A DNA stretch of 64,000 nt from Macrotrachela quadricornifera (Eukaryota; Rotifera; Eurotatoria; Philodinida; Philodinidae). Both the position numbers and the translations under genes were made by a program. The notes under the pieces are model-generated. The model had not been told where the DNA came from. It saw only the letters and a program-made list of their open reading frames with translations, and ran no database searches. Shown here piece by piece: positions 38,453 through 49,861 of the stretch. Every line of letters starts with the position of its first letter. Positions within the stretch are counted from its first letter, which is position 1. The DNA lies in NCBI GenBank assembly GCA_022393335.1, contig JAJEKB010000927.1, positions 38,805 to 102,804 of the forward strand, read 5' to 3'.

Positions 38453-39798
38453 AATATATTATGAATAAAACTGAAAGATCTTTAATATATATGAGTAAGA
38501 AATTGAGATTTATAACTTCTTAGTAACGTCGAAAAAAATTTTTTTTTTTCTGAATATTATTTATTTATTTTGTTTATTTGCTCCTTTTCTTGACTAACCT
38601 ATATTAAATACGAAAAATATCCAATTGAATAAAATTCATTTAAGATGCCGCTAGATACTTGATGTTAAGAAATATTTTGTCTTTAAGGTTATTGAGATAA
38701 TATAGATAGCTAATATGAAACATAAAACTATGAGAATAAAAAAAAAAAGGTATTTTGATTTATGAGTATTTAATAATCTATTTTGAATATCGAATTTCAA
38801 AACAATAATGATTGATAACATTACAAAAAAGATAATCAATCATGTTTTATATTAAATAATATTAAAATTTATGAATTTTATAGTCTACTGTTTTTTTTTA
38901 CTAGATTTTCTATGTTCTATGATATCCATTAATTAAATGATGAGATATCTCACATATAGCTGAACTGTAATCGATTGAAAGTACATGAGAGTTTACCAAA
39001 AAACACAAAATCGAGTATCAGTATGAGATGAATACAACATATAACGTATATCCTTCAATAAATGTCCCATTTTTTTGTATTGTATTTTTTCATCATTTAA
39101 TAGGTTTTATTATAAAAACAAAATATACCATAAGATGCAATATAAAAAGTCTACAATTTACATAAGATCACTTATTTTATCGTTATACTTTTTGTTTTCA
39201 AAAGAAAACCATGACTATAAAACAAATGGCCTTATGTAAATTATAGAGCTTTTTAAGTTGCACTTTGTGCTATACATTATTTTTTTAACAAAACAAATTC
39301 AATAATGAAAAAATAATATGCAAAAATGGGATATTTATTATGGGGCATTCATTATTACTGAAATATTCATAAGAACTGAATGATGTATTGCAGTATTAAA
39401 GAACTTTATACTTCTCTTCAGATGATATTGCATGGCAAAGCTCGATAGTTTCTCAGATAAGAATATCATACTAAGATTTATGAAGTCCTGATGTGACAGA
39501 TAAGCATGTAAATAAGAAATGTCATATAATGTGCAGACAATTTTTCACAAAGGTCTACTTCAAACATTTGATTTGCGAAATAAATTAGAAGTAAAATAGG
39601 TTATTTTTCTATAAACGAGAGAGAAGTATTATATATATATATATATTAACTTTATATTTTCTGACAAATGTTTTATTTGAAGAGATTATGAAAAATTAAT
39701 TTTTTTGTAAATTGATGCATATAAAAAAAAAATCTAGATTTTACAAGAGAAAAAAATATCAGACAGAAAGAAGAGTTTATATGAAAGTTTTACTATTA
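38453..39798. other. Intergenic interval with a MITE-like element
   Basis: Non-coding apart from a large palindromic element at 39050-39348, listed separately. A TA run lies near 39632-39646. Confidence 0.5.
39050..39348. mobile_element. MITE-like element with about 120-bp inverted arms
   Basis: The left arm from about 39050 (ttcaataaatgtcccatttt and on to ctacaatttacataag near 39170) is an imperfect inverted copy of the right arm (cttatgtaaattatagagc near 39231 through atgggatatttattatggg near 39345). Matches continue along the whole arm with scattered differences, around a centre of about 60 bp. There is no coding capacity. This is the structure of a non-autonomous terminal-inverted-repeat element. 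Exact ends and target duplication could not be fixed. Confidence 0.65.
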
Positions 39799-40534
39799 TT
39801 AATTAAATAATCCTATCAATGACCAAACTTTTTTTGTTGTACCTAATGCAATTATTCCCATTCCATATGCCATTGAACCTAATCCATAAGCCGTTGTTAA
39901 TAAAGCTGTTTTAGCAATTGTTGTTGCAGCAATAGTTGTTGAATTTGTTACTGCCATTGTACCCACATGAGCTAATGCATTAGCTATACTAATAGTAACT
40001 GCTTGTTGAACAGGTTCTGAATGAAGTATTTTTACAACACAATTTTCTGAATTTGATGTTGTTGTCGAATCAATCTCAGTTTGTTCATCAAGATCTTCTT
40101 TATTTTTATCAATATCAATAATAACTAAATCATCATCATCATCGACATCATCATCATCATTATTTTTATTATTTTGATTTTCATTATAATTAATATGAAT
40201 AGTATCTTCAATAAGATGAGGAAAATTTTCTGGAATGTTTTCTTTAAGTATAATATTATAATGTAATTGATCAATATCATGTTGTAATTCCAAAAGATTA
40301 GTTTTATCACTAATATTAATATGTTCAAGTTGATTTTGTTTATCATTTATTTCATTTGTTATATTTAATATAATTTGATTAATTTCATCTAAACGTGTTG
40401 AATACGTATTTTCAATTAATAAAAACATTTTTTTTTCGCCATGTTTTTAATTGAATAATTGCATCTAATTTAATATTATCAATATCAATATTAGTTAATT
40501 GTTGTTCTAATTCTGAAATTAATTTATTTTCCAT
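39799..40534 (-). CDS. Coiled-coil/acidic protein of unknown function, with apparent frameshift
   Basis: From the ATG at 40534 a helical frame (MENKLISELEQQLTNIDIDN ... QLKTWR) runs into a nine-A run (plus-strand T run about 40428-40436) and would stop soon after. The second frame opens at the same run (MFLLIENTYSTRLDEINQII) and continues in style to TAA at 39799. One base fewer in the run would give a single protein of 244 aa. The parts are: N-terminal coiled coil, an Asp-rich run (residues about 130-140), and a C-terminal Ala/Gly/Thr hydrophobic region (VQQAVTISIANALAHVGTMA, YGLGSMAYGMGIIALG) that may insert in or lie on a membrane. No family was recognised. An error in the run is the simplest cause. 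Confidence 0.6.
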
Positions 40535-40654
40535 CTTAAAAAAAAAAAAAGAATCATATCAACTTATCTAATAATTATATCAAATAAAAGCTGGAATAAG
40601 AAACTAACAAAAAAAGAAAAAAATAAATAAATAAATAAATTAAAATTTTATTAT

Positions 40655-42383
40655 TTAGTTATTTTCTTGTCGTTTTGTTGATTCATCTTCACCAATTAAA
40701 TATTTATTTGGATCATCCGGTTTATTTTCAAGACCTTTATAAAATTTTTTTTCAGCATCAACATCAGTTTCACATGCTTTAGAATAATTTTCTTCACCAA
40801 CAAAACATATCTAAATAGAATAAAATTAAACGATTTATGAAAGACTGAAATAAGAAATAAGTTTAATAAAAATTTTTCAGTACTTTTTAACATTAAGGAT
40901 ACGTAATTGTTACTATTTTTCTGCATAAATTTTTTTATGAATCGAATGAACAAAATTTTCATGAAATATTTATTCACTTCGACATAAGAAAAAAAGACTT
41001 AAAATCTTTTATTTTAACACATAAAAGGATGTTTTTATATTTACTTTATTATATTCATATTAATACGGAATAAATATTCATATTATTAATTTTAATCTAG
41101 CTAATCATTATGTACATACATTTTCTTTGTAAAATATATATATAAGTGATTTATTCACATTTTGTTTTTCTTGGATAAAGAAATCGAAGAAAATATTTGA
41201 ATATTATTATTATAACTTATAAAATCTTTTTTTCTTTTTGCTTTATATATTCTGAATATTAATTCGATTTAGTTAAAATCTGATATGTATATTTAATAAT
41301 ATTTATAAATTTAAATCCAATGTAATTTGATATATAATTTATTTTAGTTGATCTTATATTGATAAGTATATTATTAATAACAAGAAACAAAAAAGAATGT
41401 TTCTTTTTAAAACAATCTTTATCATAAGATATAGATAAAATATTTTTCTGATAATAATTTTATGTTTTACTTTTAAATTTTTAAAATATTTATATATGTT
41501 TTCTAAAAAAACTTACTTCATGTCCATCAGGATCTGATAAAATAACAACTTTAACTTTATTAAAATCTAATAAATCACCTAATTCCATAGCTGGTATAAG
41601 TATCTCATGTCCTTCTTTTTCTATCATTGTTTCTATTAAATCAACATCATTTACTGGACATGAAAATGCTTTTCTACCATAACCTGTTCCACGATCAATT
41701 GGTTGATTAAGTTCAATTAATTCAAGTTGACATTGATTATCACTAAGAAAACTAGATTTTGTTTTAACTTTTGATTGTTGACTTGTTATTGTTGTTGTTG
41801 GTCTTAAACCATAATAAAGTTTAACATGTTTATCATTTGATTCTTTTTCATTAATTTTCATTTTTAATAAACATGTATAATAATCAATAGATTTTTTTAA
41901 ATTTGATACATTTAATGATAAATATCGTACAGGATCATCACCTGGATAAACATCTTCATCAATTAATATAAAATGATGACCATCAGGTGATGTTATTGTT
42001 ATTGATTGTTTATTATCATTTTTAATAAATTTTTTATCAAGAAATTGACGAGCATTACTAACAGCTTGTCGATTATGTATTGTAATTGATGAAAAATCAT
42101 TTCCATATTCATAACCTTCAACATCATAATTAAAATTTAATTCCAAAGCAAAAAATGAATGTTCATGTCCATAACCAACCATTGTTTTTGACCATGGTGA
42201 TTCATAATCACCATTACATCGTGCAGCGCAGCCATGTTCCATTTCCTCATGACGTAAAACTTTCATACCTAAGATATTACAGCAAAAATTTTTTGTGGCT
42301 AAACGATCAGTTATTTTTAATGTAAAATGAAGTAAACGTCGATCGTCAGATGTGGATTGTTGAATTGGAGTTGTACTCGACAT
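40655..42383 (-). CDS. GLOD4: Glyoxalase domain-containing protein 4
   Basis: Two exons (42383-41517 and 40810-40655) encode 340 aa (human GLOD4 about 300). Two VOC/glyoxalase folds are visible. The first begins RRLLHFTLKITDRLATKNFC and NILGMKVLRHEE, with MEHGCAARCNGDYESPWSKT as in the human protein. The second begins VRYLSLNVSNLKKSIDYYT. The splice junction gives ILSDPDGHEICFVGEE, matching human ILSDPDGHEICFVGDE, which confirms the last exon across a 706-bp intron. Extra Thr/Ser residues between the folds explain the added length. GLOD4 is a mitochondrial or cytosolic protein of uncertain enzymatic role; the metal and glutathione sites of true glyoxalase I are not evident. Confidence 0.93.
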
Positions 42384-43426
42384 TATTTAATTATTTTTTA
42401 AATATCTAACGACAATTGTTCTTAGAAGAAAAATGTGATAAGAATGAGGGAGAGATTAACATATGTGTGATATTATAAAAAAACAAGAACTTATGGTTGG
42501 TTAAAAGAAGAACTAATCAGTTAACAGACACCTTGACAGCGCTTGAAAGTATTATTCATATTTTGATAAAAGGTAACTAAATACAACATATTTTGTTTTA
42601 CATTATAAGATATGTCAATTATTTTCTTCATTTAAGTAATATATATCATACAGGAGCTGTCAAATATTAAAAGTTGAATATTAGATATAGTTCGTTTATT
42701 GCTTTTTCTTGAGTTGTAGAAGAATTATTCTTTCAATTCTGACACATACATTGCACAATGACAGCCATATAAATAGTAACGAAAACTACTTTAATACTTT
42801 TTTTTTTATACATTTCTCACCTTGAAAAACAAACACAAAAGGTAATACTTTTCTTTTTATGGTGAAAGATGCATTTGTTCTTGTATTATTTTCTGTATAA
42901 AAATACAAACATTAATATAGAACTTTAACTTATATTATGGAAAATATACTCATTAAATTAATGTATGTTTTAAACCGTCTATCCCCCTGCAAAAAAAAAT
43001 TGTTTTTCTACAAAACAGAATAACTATTTTTGTTGCTTTTGTAAATCACAATACGTGCAAATTATATCCAAATAATATTGTCAATCACTGCAGAAAAATT
43101 AGTTAAGTGGTATTTTGTACGAAATTGACATAAATTCAAGTAATAATATTTTAAAGAACATTTTAAGTTTAGAAATCTCTAATTTCATAGAGGAAACTGT
43201 TTTGTAGTTAAATCTATAACTGATTTGAAAGTGAATTAGCAATAATTAGAGATGTAGATGGAGCATCTAGAAGCAATTTTTCTTATAAAAATGTACAAAA
43301 TTAACTAATTAACATCTTCTAAATACAATATTATTGTTATAAAGTAAATCTAATTCTATATTTTATAGATTTATAAAAAAATTTATTCTTAGATTATTTA
43401 ATTATTATTATAAAATCGATTACATT
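42384..43426. other. Intergenic interval, no gene seen
   Basis: AT-rich sequence between GLOD4 (5' end) and the proline-rich gene (3' end). No feature was supported. Confidence 0.5.
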
Positions 43427-45294
43427 TTATCTATAAGAATAATACATAAATGTTGGTTGATAATCTTGTTTTTGTACATATGAATTTATTATTCTTGTAA
43501 CTGGTGGATGATTAACAATAAGAGTTGGTGTTGTTAATTGTGTTGGAGTATGTATAAATGTATTTATATGTTGTTGATATTGATTTGATATAGATTGATA
43601 TTGTATAGCGTCTAATTGTTGTTGTGTTGACCATGCAAATTGATCAAATATTGATGATTGATTATTTTCGACATAATTCAAAAAATTTTCTTGTTGAAAA
43701 TCAATTGGAATAGATAATTTTGATGAAGATATAATAGCATAATTAGGTTGTCTATCTGGTTGAAATTCTGATGTGATTGGAGTTTCAATTACACGTTGAT
43801 AAATTATTTCTCTTGGTGGTGTTGGTTTATATGGTAACCATTTTTCAATTATAATTGATTGAGGTTTTGGTGGTAACTAGAAAAAAAAATATGGAAGAAT
43901 TAAAATAGAAAGAAAAATAAATAATGAATATACTGGAGAATGTTGTTCAGTAATAACATCAGGTGGTAATGAAGGTTCTTGAGGTAAAATTTTAGTTATT
44001 ACTTTAGGTTCTTGATAAGGTGGTGGTGATGGTGGAGCTTCACGAAGAATTAAAGGAGGTGGTGTAACAGGTATTGATTTTTCATCTTTAATAATTAATG
44101 GTGGAGGTGTTGAAGGATGTGGAGGAAGAATTTCTAAATATTTAAAATAGAATAAAGATATTTTCGAAATAAAATAAATATATACCACGAATAATTAATG
44201 GTCCAGATGGTGGAGGTGTTGGTGGTATAAGATAACGAATAGAAATATTTTGTTTATATGTAATATATTCAGGATTTGCTTTTTTTGTAATAATATCTGG
44301 ATTTAAATCATTATTGATTTCTGAATGATTATGAATAAATTGTTCATATTTATTATCAATATTTATTTGCTCCGATACTAATGATGGTGATAATGAACAA
44401 TTAACTTTAGATGAAGATTTTTTACTATTTGTATAATATTCACGTATTGTTATTTGTTGTTTAGGTTTGAAATTTTCAACAGATGAACATCGACTTGATA
44501 TAGAATCTGTAGTATCAATATCATCATATCCATAGATTTGTTGAATTTCATTTTGATAATAATTATCATCATCCGTTTGTTTTGATATTGAATTATTTGA
44601 AATAAATGAATCACTAATAGAATTTTCTTGATAATCATCAGATTTTTGTGAAATTATATTAATCATTTTATTACATTGATAATATTTTTCAAGATACCAT
44701 TTTTGAAAATATTCTTTATTTATATGTGAACGCCAAATATTAGCAAGTGGTCCATAAGCTCCACCAAGATCTAATATAATATTGAAAAGTTCAGCAGTAT
44801 TTTGTGAAGAATTTATAAATGGTGATTTTGGATTATAACCAATATTTTCAACGATTTTTATTAGATTAAATATATATCCATCGATAATTTTTGATGAATT
44901 TTGATGATTTAAATTAGTTAATTCATTGGAATGATTAGGAGATGATGAATAAGGTTCGATTTCAACACGATTAGCTCGATATATATCATTAGTTCCATAA
45001 ATAGGCTAAATAAATTTATATTTATTTTAAAGTTTAAAGAATTGAAAACATTCTGAGTAGTCAATAAACTAATTTTATAAAAATCGTTATCTTATCTTTA
45101 TATTCATGTTATTCTATTAAGTAAAAATATTAACATACTGTATGTATTTGTTGATGTTCATCATTATGTTGTAAAAAATTTTGAATCATTGTAAAATTCT
45201 TATAAAATGGTTCACTATCAATCATATTTGCATTTGGATAAGAAACTTCATCTCTTTCCACAAGAGTTTCATCATAACGTGTTGTAGTTGCCAT
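43427..45294 (-). CDS. Proline-rich protein of unknown function
   Basis: Four exons (45294-45139, 45005-44186, 44133-43934, 43876-43427) encode 541 aa. A moderately hydrophobic folded-looking part (about residues 80-165: IIDGYIFNLIKIVENIGYNP, AELFNIILDLGGAYGPLANI, YFQKWYLEKYYQCNKM) is followed by a Ser/Asn-rich linker. Then come repeated proline motifs (LIPPTPPPSGPLIIR, ILPPHPSTPPPLIIKD, SIPVTPPPLILREAP) and IIIEKWLPYKPTPPREIIYQ. The C-terminus is Gln/Asn-rich. The proline motifs suggest SH3/WW-type binding or a cytoskeletal role, which is inference. I do not recognise the family. The start is 211 bp from the divergent FBXL4 start. Confidence 0.75.
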
Positions 45295-45504
45295 TAAATT
45301 AAGCCTTGTATAAATGTTATATGGTTATATATAAAGGGACACATGAATGATTTTCTTTTTTTTTTCAAAAAAAAAAGGCAATCAGACATCTTGTGTCCTT
45401 TATTCTTTATATATATATACATGTAATATATCTAACAAGCAGATTGTCACGTGTACTCACTGATATTTTCGAAGGTTAATTATTTATTTTTTTCATATTT
45501 AGAT
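45295..45504. promoter_or_regulatory. Shared divergent promoter region
   Basis: Only 210 bp lie between the start codons of the proline-rich gene (minus) and FBXL4 (plus). The interval must contain both promoters unless one has a distant 5' exon. A TTCATATTTAG (45492-45502) sits two nt before the FBXL4 ATG. Confidence 0.5.
45492..45502 (+). promoter_or_regulatory. Probable spliced-leader acceptor of FBXL4
   Basis: A pyrimidine-rich tract ends in ATTTAG two bases before the ATG at 45505. With the neighbouring gene starting 210 bp away, a distant cis 5' exon is less likely than trans-splicing. Confidence 0.5.
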
Positions 45505-48432
45505 ATGAATAAATCAAATGAATCAGATGATTTATTTGATTCAATAGTAGAACAAGTTCCATCATACATTAGAGATTATTCATCTCAATATGGATCAAAT
45601 AATGCTCATAATTATTCTGTAGTAAATATTTGTAAACGACCAGTAATTTATCCTCAATATGGTGATTCAACGGAAGCACTCGTTTTTCGTACATATGGTC
45701 CATGGTGGATAAATATGCCATCATATAAAGATATACAAAAAAATTTTAAACGTTCAGAAAATGATTTTACAAGTCGAGATTTTATTGATATTGAATATCC
45801 AAATTTAGTTTATTCATGTATAAGTTTAAATATTTATGAAACATATAATCCTGGTTCACTTGAAGTTGTTTATATTGGAAAAGAAAATCCAAATGGAGAT
45901 ATAACATGGCATAAAGTATGGACATTTCCTCAGCCATTTAGTGTTATCTTAAAAAATAATGAAGAAATTTTTATTAAAAATGGTAAAGGTTTAATATTTA
46001 AAAAAAAACAAATATACAATATACACCTCACATCTTCAAATAGTAGATAAGAAATAATTTATACAGTTTTTATTCAAAAGTAAATATAAAAGATAAGAGA
46101 TAATATGAATGAATTTCTTCATAATGACAACATTTGAATGATGAACTTAACTGTAAACCAAAGATGACATCTAAGCAGATAAAATATGGTTAAAAATTTT
46201 CGAGTCAAATATATTGTTTTTCCATGTCTTTAATTATAATAACTCATTCTATAAAGATTAAGACTATTTATTGACTTACTACCTTAGTGAATTTTTTTTC
46301 GTATGTGATATGACATTGTGATAGTTACAATTAAGAAATATCTTTTCAAAGAATAAATGCGAACATTAATCATTCATTAATCAATTACATATTTTAGGTC
46401 ATCAACAAATAAATGATTTATTTCCAAATAATATTAATACGATAACATCAGCATTAGATTCATTACATTTAAGTACTGATATTAATCAAATATCAAAAAT
46501 TCATACTTATCATACATATCCACCGGCAGCTCGTTTACCACGTATTCTTAAAATTCCATTAGAAAATAAAGTTTCATTTCCAACACGACATATTCGTTTA
46601 GAATTTGATCATAGTACAGCTAATTATTATATTGAAATTGATTCAATTATTTTATGTGGACAAATATCACAACCAAATCCATCTTTATCAATAGTTAGTA
46701 AATTTAAACAAATATGAATAAATTTATTCATTTTATTTGTTTTCTTTAGGAGAATAATAATAATAATCGAGAAGAAAAAATAGAAGAAAATTTTTCAATT
46801 AATTTATTAAAACTTCCATTTGATATACTATTTCATATTTGTTCATATCTTGATTTATATTCATTAATTCAATTTTCATCAACATGTCATTATTTACATA
46901 AACAATGTCTTCATCCATTACAATTTCAATCTCTTAATTTACAACCTTATTGGAATAAAATAACAAATAATTCAATTGAAAATTTTTTTTTATATCATTG
47001 TATACAAACACGATATCTTTCATTATCATGGACAAAATCAATTCAATATTCATCATTTAATAAATTATTAAATATATGTTCAAATAAACTTATTCAACTT
47101 AATCTTGCTTGTTGTCAATATTTAACAAAAGAATATATTGAAATAATATCAAATTATTGTTTAAATATAGAAATATTAAATCTTGAAAATTGTACTAATT
47201 TAACTAATTTAGATTTTTTACCATTAAAAAATTTACATCATATTCGAACATTAAATGTTTATCGAACACAAATTGATTATAGAACATTATTACCATTAAT
47301 TGATAATAATAAAGAGCATTTAGAAAATATTAATTTAGGTAAGATTGTTATAAAAAAAAAAATTATTAATTAATATGAATTATATTCAGACATGTTAGTT
47401 TAAATTGATGTAGATAATTATGAAAAAACTCATACAGTCATTTTCTCAGGAATATCGATAGATCATCTATTGGAAATTCGAATGTACTAGGTCGTTTATT
47501 AGATAACCCGATAATGTCAGTAGGTATTGAACTCGAGTGTTTACTATTAGAAGAAGAATGAGCGAAAATAGAAATCTATCTTAAAATCAAAATATTTTGC
47601 TTTATATCTCAATATTTTTCCTTAGTAGTTAATTTGTATATCATGATAAGTACCATTTATCGGCTGAATATGTAATCATAGAATTACTGATTGAACGGTA
47701 ATTTTGATAAAGTATGTACTTACTTATGAGTATTTTAGGTAGCTGTCGAAATTTAATCGATACTGAGGGTATTGTTCAATTATTATTTGCTCGTTGTTCA
47801 AATATTCGTTCAATTGATCTTTGGCGTGCACATGCATTAACATCAAATTGTTTTTTATCAATTGTTGGTTTACCATTCGATCTTGATGAAAATGAAGAAA
47901 TACGATTTTCAAATTTATCAACAGATGAACAACTAAATTTAGCAAGTGTTTATTCTACAGTTAATATGCCAATTGAAATTATTTCAATTACACATATAAA
48001 ATATTTAAGTGAAATTGATATTGGTTGGACTAATCCACCACCAGGTTTTATAACAAAATTAGTTCAACAAGCTGGTCAATCTTTAATTAAAATATTTCTA
48101 ACTGCTTGTAGACGTAAGTAAAAATGAAAAATATAAATTAATTGTTTGTTTTTTTTAAAAATAAATTAGGTATAAGTAATGGAGATATAATTGCTATAAG
48201 TGAAAATTGTCTTAAATTACGTCAACTTGATTTACTTGGTTCAAATATTGTAACAGAATCAGCTATTGAATGTGTATTAAAATATTGTTTATATTTGGAA
48301 TTTATTGATTTATCATTTTGCTCAAACATATCCGATGAAACTATATCAAAATGGATAAGTCAATATAAAAATTGTTTTAAGCGAAGTTATCCACCAATAA
48401 ATAATGATGACATTTATTCAGAATACCGTTAA
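45505..48432 (+). CDS. FBXL4: F-box and leucine-rich repeat protein 4
   Basis: Five exons (45505-45982, 46398-46693, 46750-47338, 47739-48113, 48170-48432) encode 666 aa (human 621). The N-terminal beta-sandwich is clear: DYSSQYGSNNAHNYSVVNIC, ALVFRTYGPWWINMPS, and LEVVYIGKENPNGDITWHKV. The F-box follows (INLLKLPFDILFHICSYLDL). LNLQPYW matches human exactly, then LRRs including LIQLNLACCQYLTKE, RSIDLWRA, LSEIDIGW and LEFIDLSFCSNISDE. FBXL4 forms an SCF ubiquitin ligase at the mitochondrial outer membrane that limits mitophagy through BNIP3/NIX. A species-specific insert precedes RILKIPLENKVSFPTRHIRL. Intron 1 and intron 3 (about 400 bp each) are long for this locus. Confidence 0.95.
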
Positions 48433-48907
48433 TATATTATTTTTTTTCTTTTTTGTGATATATATATATATTTATTCATACTTGGAATGATTTATTTTTT
48501 ATAAATAACGACATATATTACTTTTATTACTAAATAAAATTAATCACTAGAAAACATATATAAATATTATATTTCAATGACAACATCATAATGTTCTATT
48601 AATAGTAGAATAAATTTTTATATATTTCTTTAGATTTTATTATTTAACTTATTTAATTTTTTTTCTTAATATTCTCATAATTATACATAATATGAAAATA
48701 GACAGTAATAATAAGTAACTCTTTCGTTTATGAATAAACCGGAAAAGGAAAGAAACTTATGATCCATTATTGAGAATAAACAAAGGAAACTTTATCACTC
48801 TTTCCTGTCATTAAAACATTTGATGAATCAATTCTATTCGATATTTTAACAATCATATGACAAAAAAAAACAAAATTAATGTCACATTTTGTATTATGTA
48901 AAAAGTT
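48433..48907. other. Convergent 3' region
   Basis: This lies between the 3' ends of FBXL4 (plus) and the BTB gene (minus). AT-rich, no gene; UTRs expected. Confidence 0.5.
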
Positions 48908-49861
48908 TCAGATAACATGTTTATTATGATATATTTGTTCAACATATTGAGCTCGTTCTTTATAAATAAAAGCTTTAATTTCATCATTAATATTAACTGT
49001 AATCATAGCTTGTTCAAGGTTATCAATTGATATTTGTTTTAAAATAGAAATAACTATAACAATAAACAAAACAAAAAAACAACAATACAATAAATCTTTA
49101 ATAAATATTCATTTACTTGCTTGTATTGTAAGTATATCTTTATGATTATAATACGTTTTTAACCATCGACATAAATTTACTATTATATCAAATGCATCAA
49201 CACATGTTTGATTATGAAATTCACTATATAATTTAATATATATGTCAATATATAATTATAAATATCACTGTTAAAATCAACTTACATTAAATCACGTTTT
49301 TTATGTTCATATTTACTATTGACAAAACAATCTCCTTCCGCTTCTAAATGATGATAATTATTAGTAAAAACTCGTCGAATTGTATTTAAATATTTTATAA
49401 TATAAATTTGACAAGCCTGTTTAAGTACATCTAAATAAAATTTTATTATTATTATTATTATTATTATTATGAAAAAAAAAACGATTTTTTAAATTAAACT
49501 AACCAAATTGAAATCGATATGAAAGTTCAATAAGACATGAAATATTATTTTCATTGATTTCAGGATTAAATATTGGATAAATAAATTCAAGTAATGATAA
49601 AAAATCATTTAAATTAATATCATTATATATTAATGAATCATCTTTAGGAAGTTTTAATAAATCTTCACGAAATATAGATGATGCTGCTGATAATAATGCT
49701 TTATCACACCAAATTACATCTTGTTTAAGAATTATTTTTATATTAGAAAATGTTCGTTTATGTAAAAAATAATTATAAATATCAATATTTGATTGTATTT
49801 TAGTATATTTAGAATTATTTTCTATTGTTATTGAATGAACACGTTTTAGATTTGTATTCAT
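48908..49861 (-). CDS. BTB/POZ domain protein
   Basis: Four exons (49861-49504, 49430-49286, 49223-49117, 49053-48908) encode 251 aa. The BTB fold covers about residues 37-125: RTFSNIKIILKQDVIWCDKA, LLSAASSIFREDLLKLPKDD, LNDFLSLLEFIYPIFNPEIN, then NISCLIELSYRFQF leading into DVLKQACQIYIIKY. The part after that is helical like a BACK-type extension. No MATH, Kelch or zinc-finger module is present. BTB proteins of this size often serve as CUL3 adaptors; that is family knowledge, not shown here. The first Met used is at 49861; further upstream in-frame codons lack support. Confidence 0.8.
49442..49470. repeat. (TTA)n microsatellite inside an intron of the BTB gene
   Basis: About nine TTA/ATT units between coding exons 1 and 2 of the BTB gene. 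Confidence 0.85.

Noticed and set aside
45451..45504. N-terminal extension of FBXL4
   Set aside because: The upstream frame begins with GTG and runs through an acceptor-like TTCATATTTAG; ATG at 45505 is the better start.
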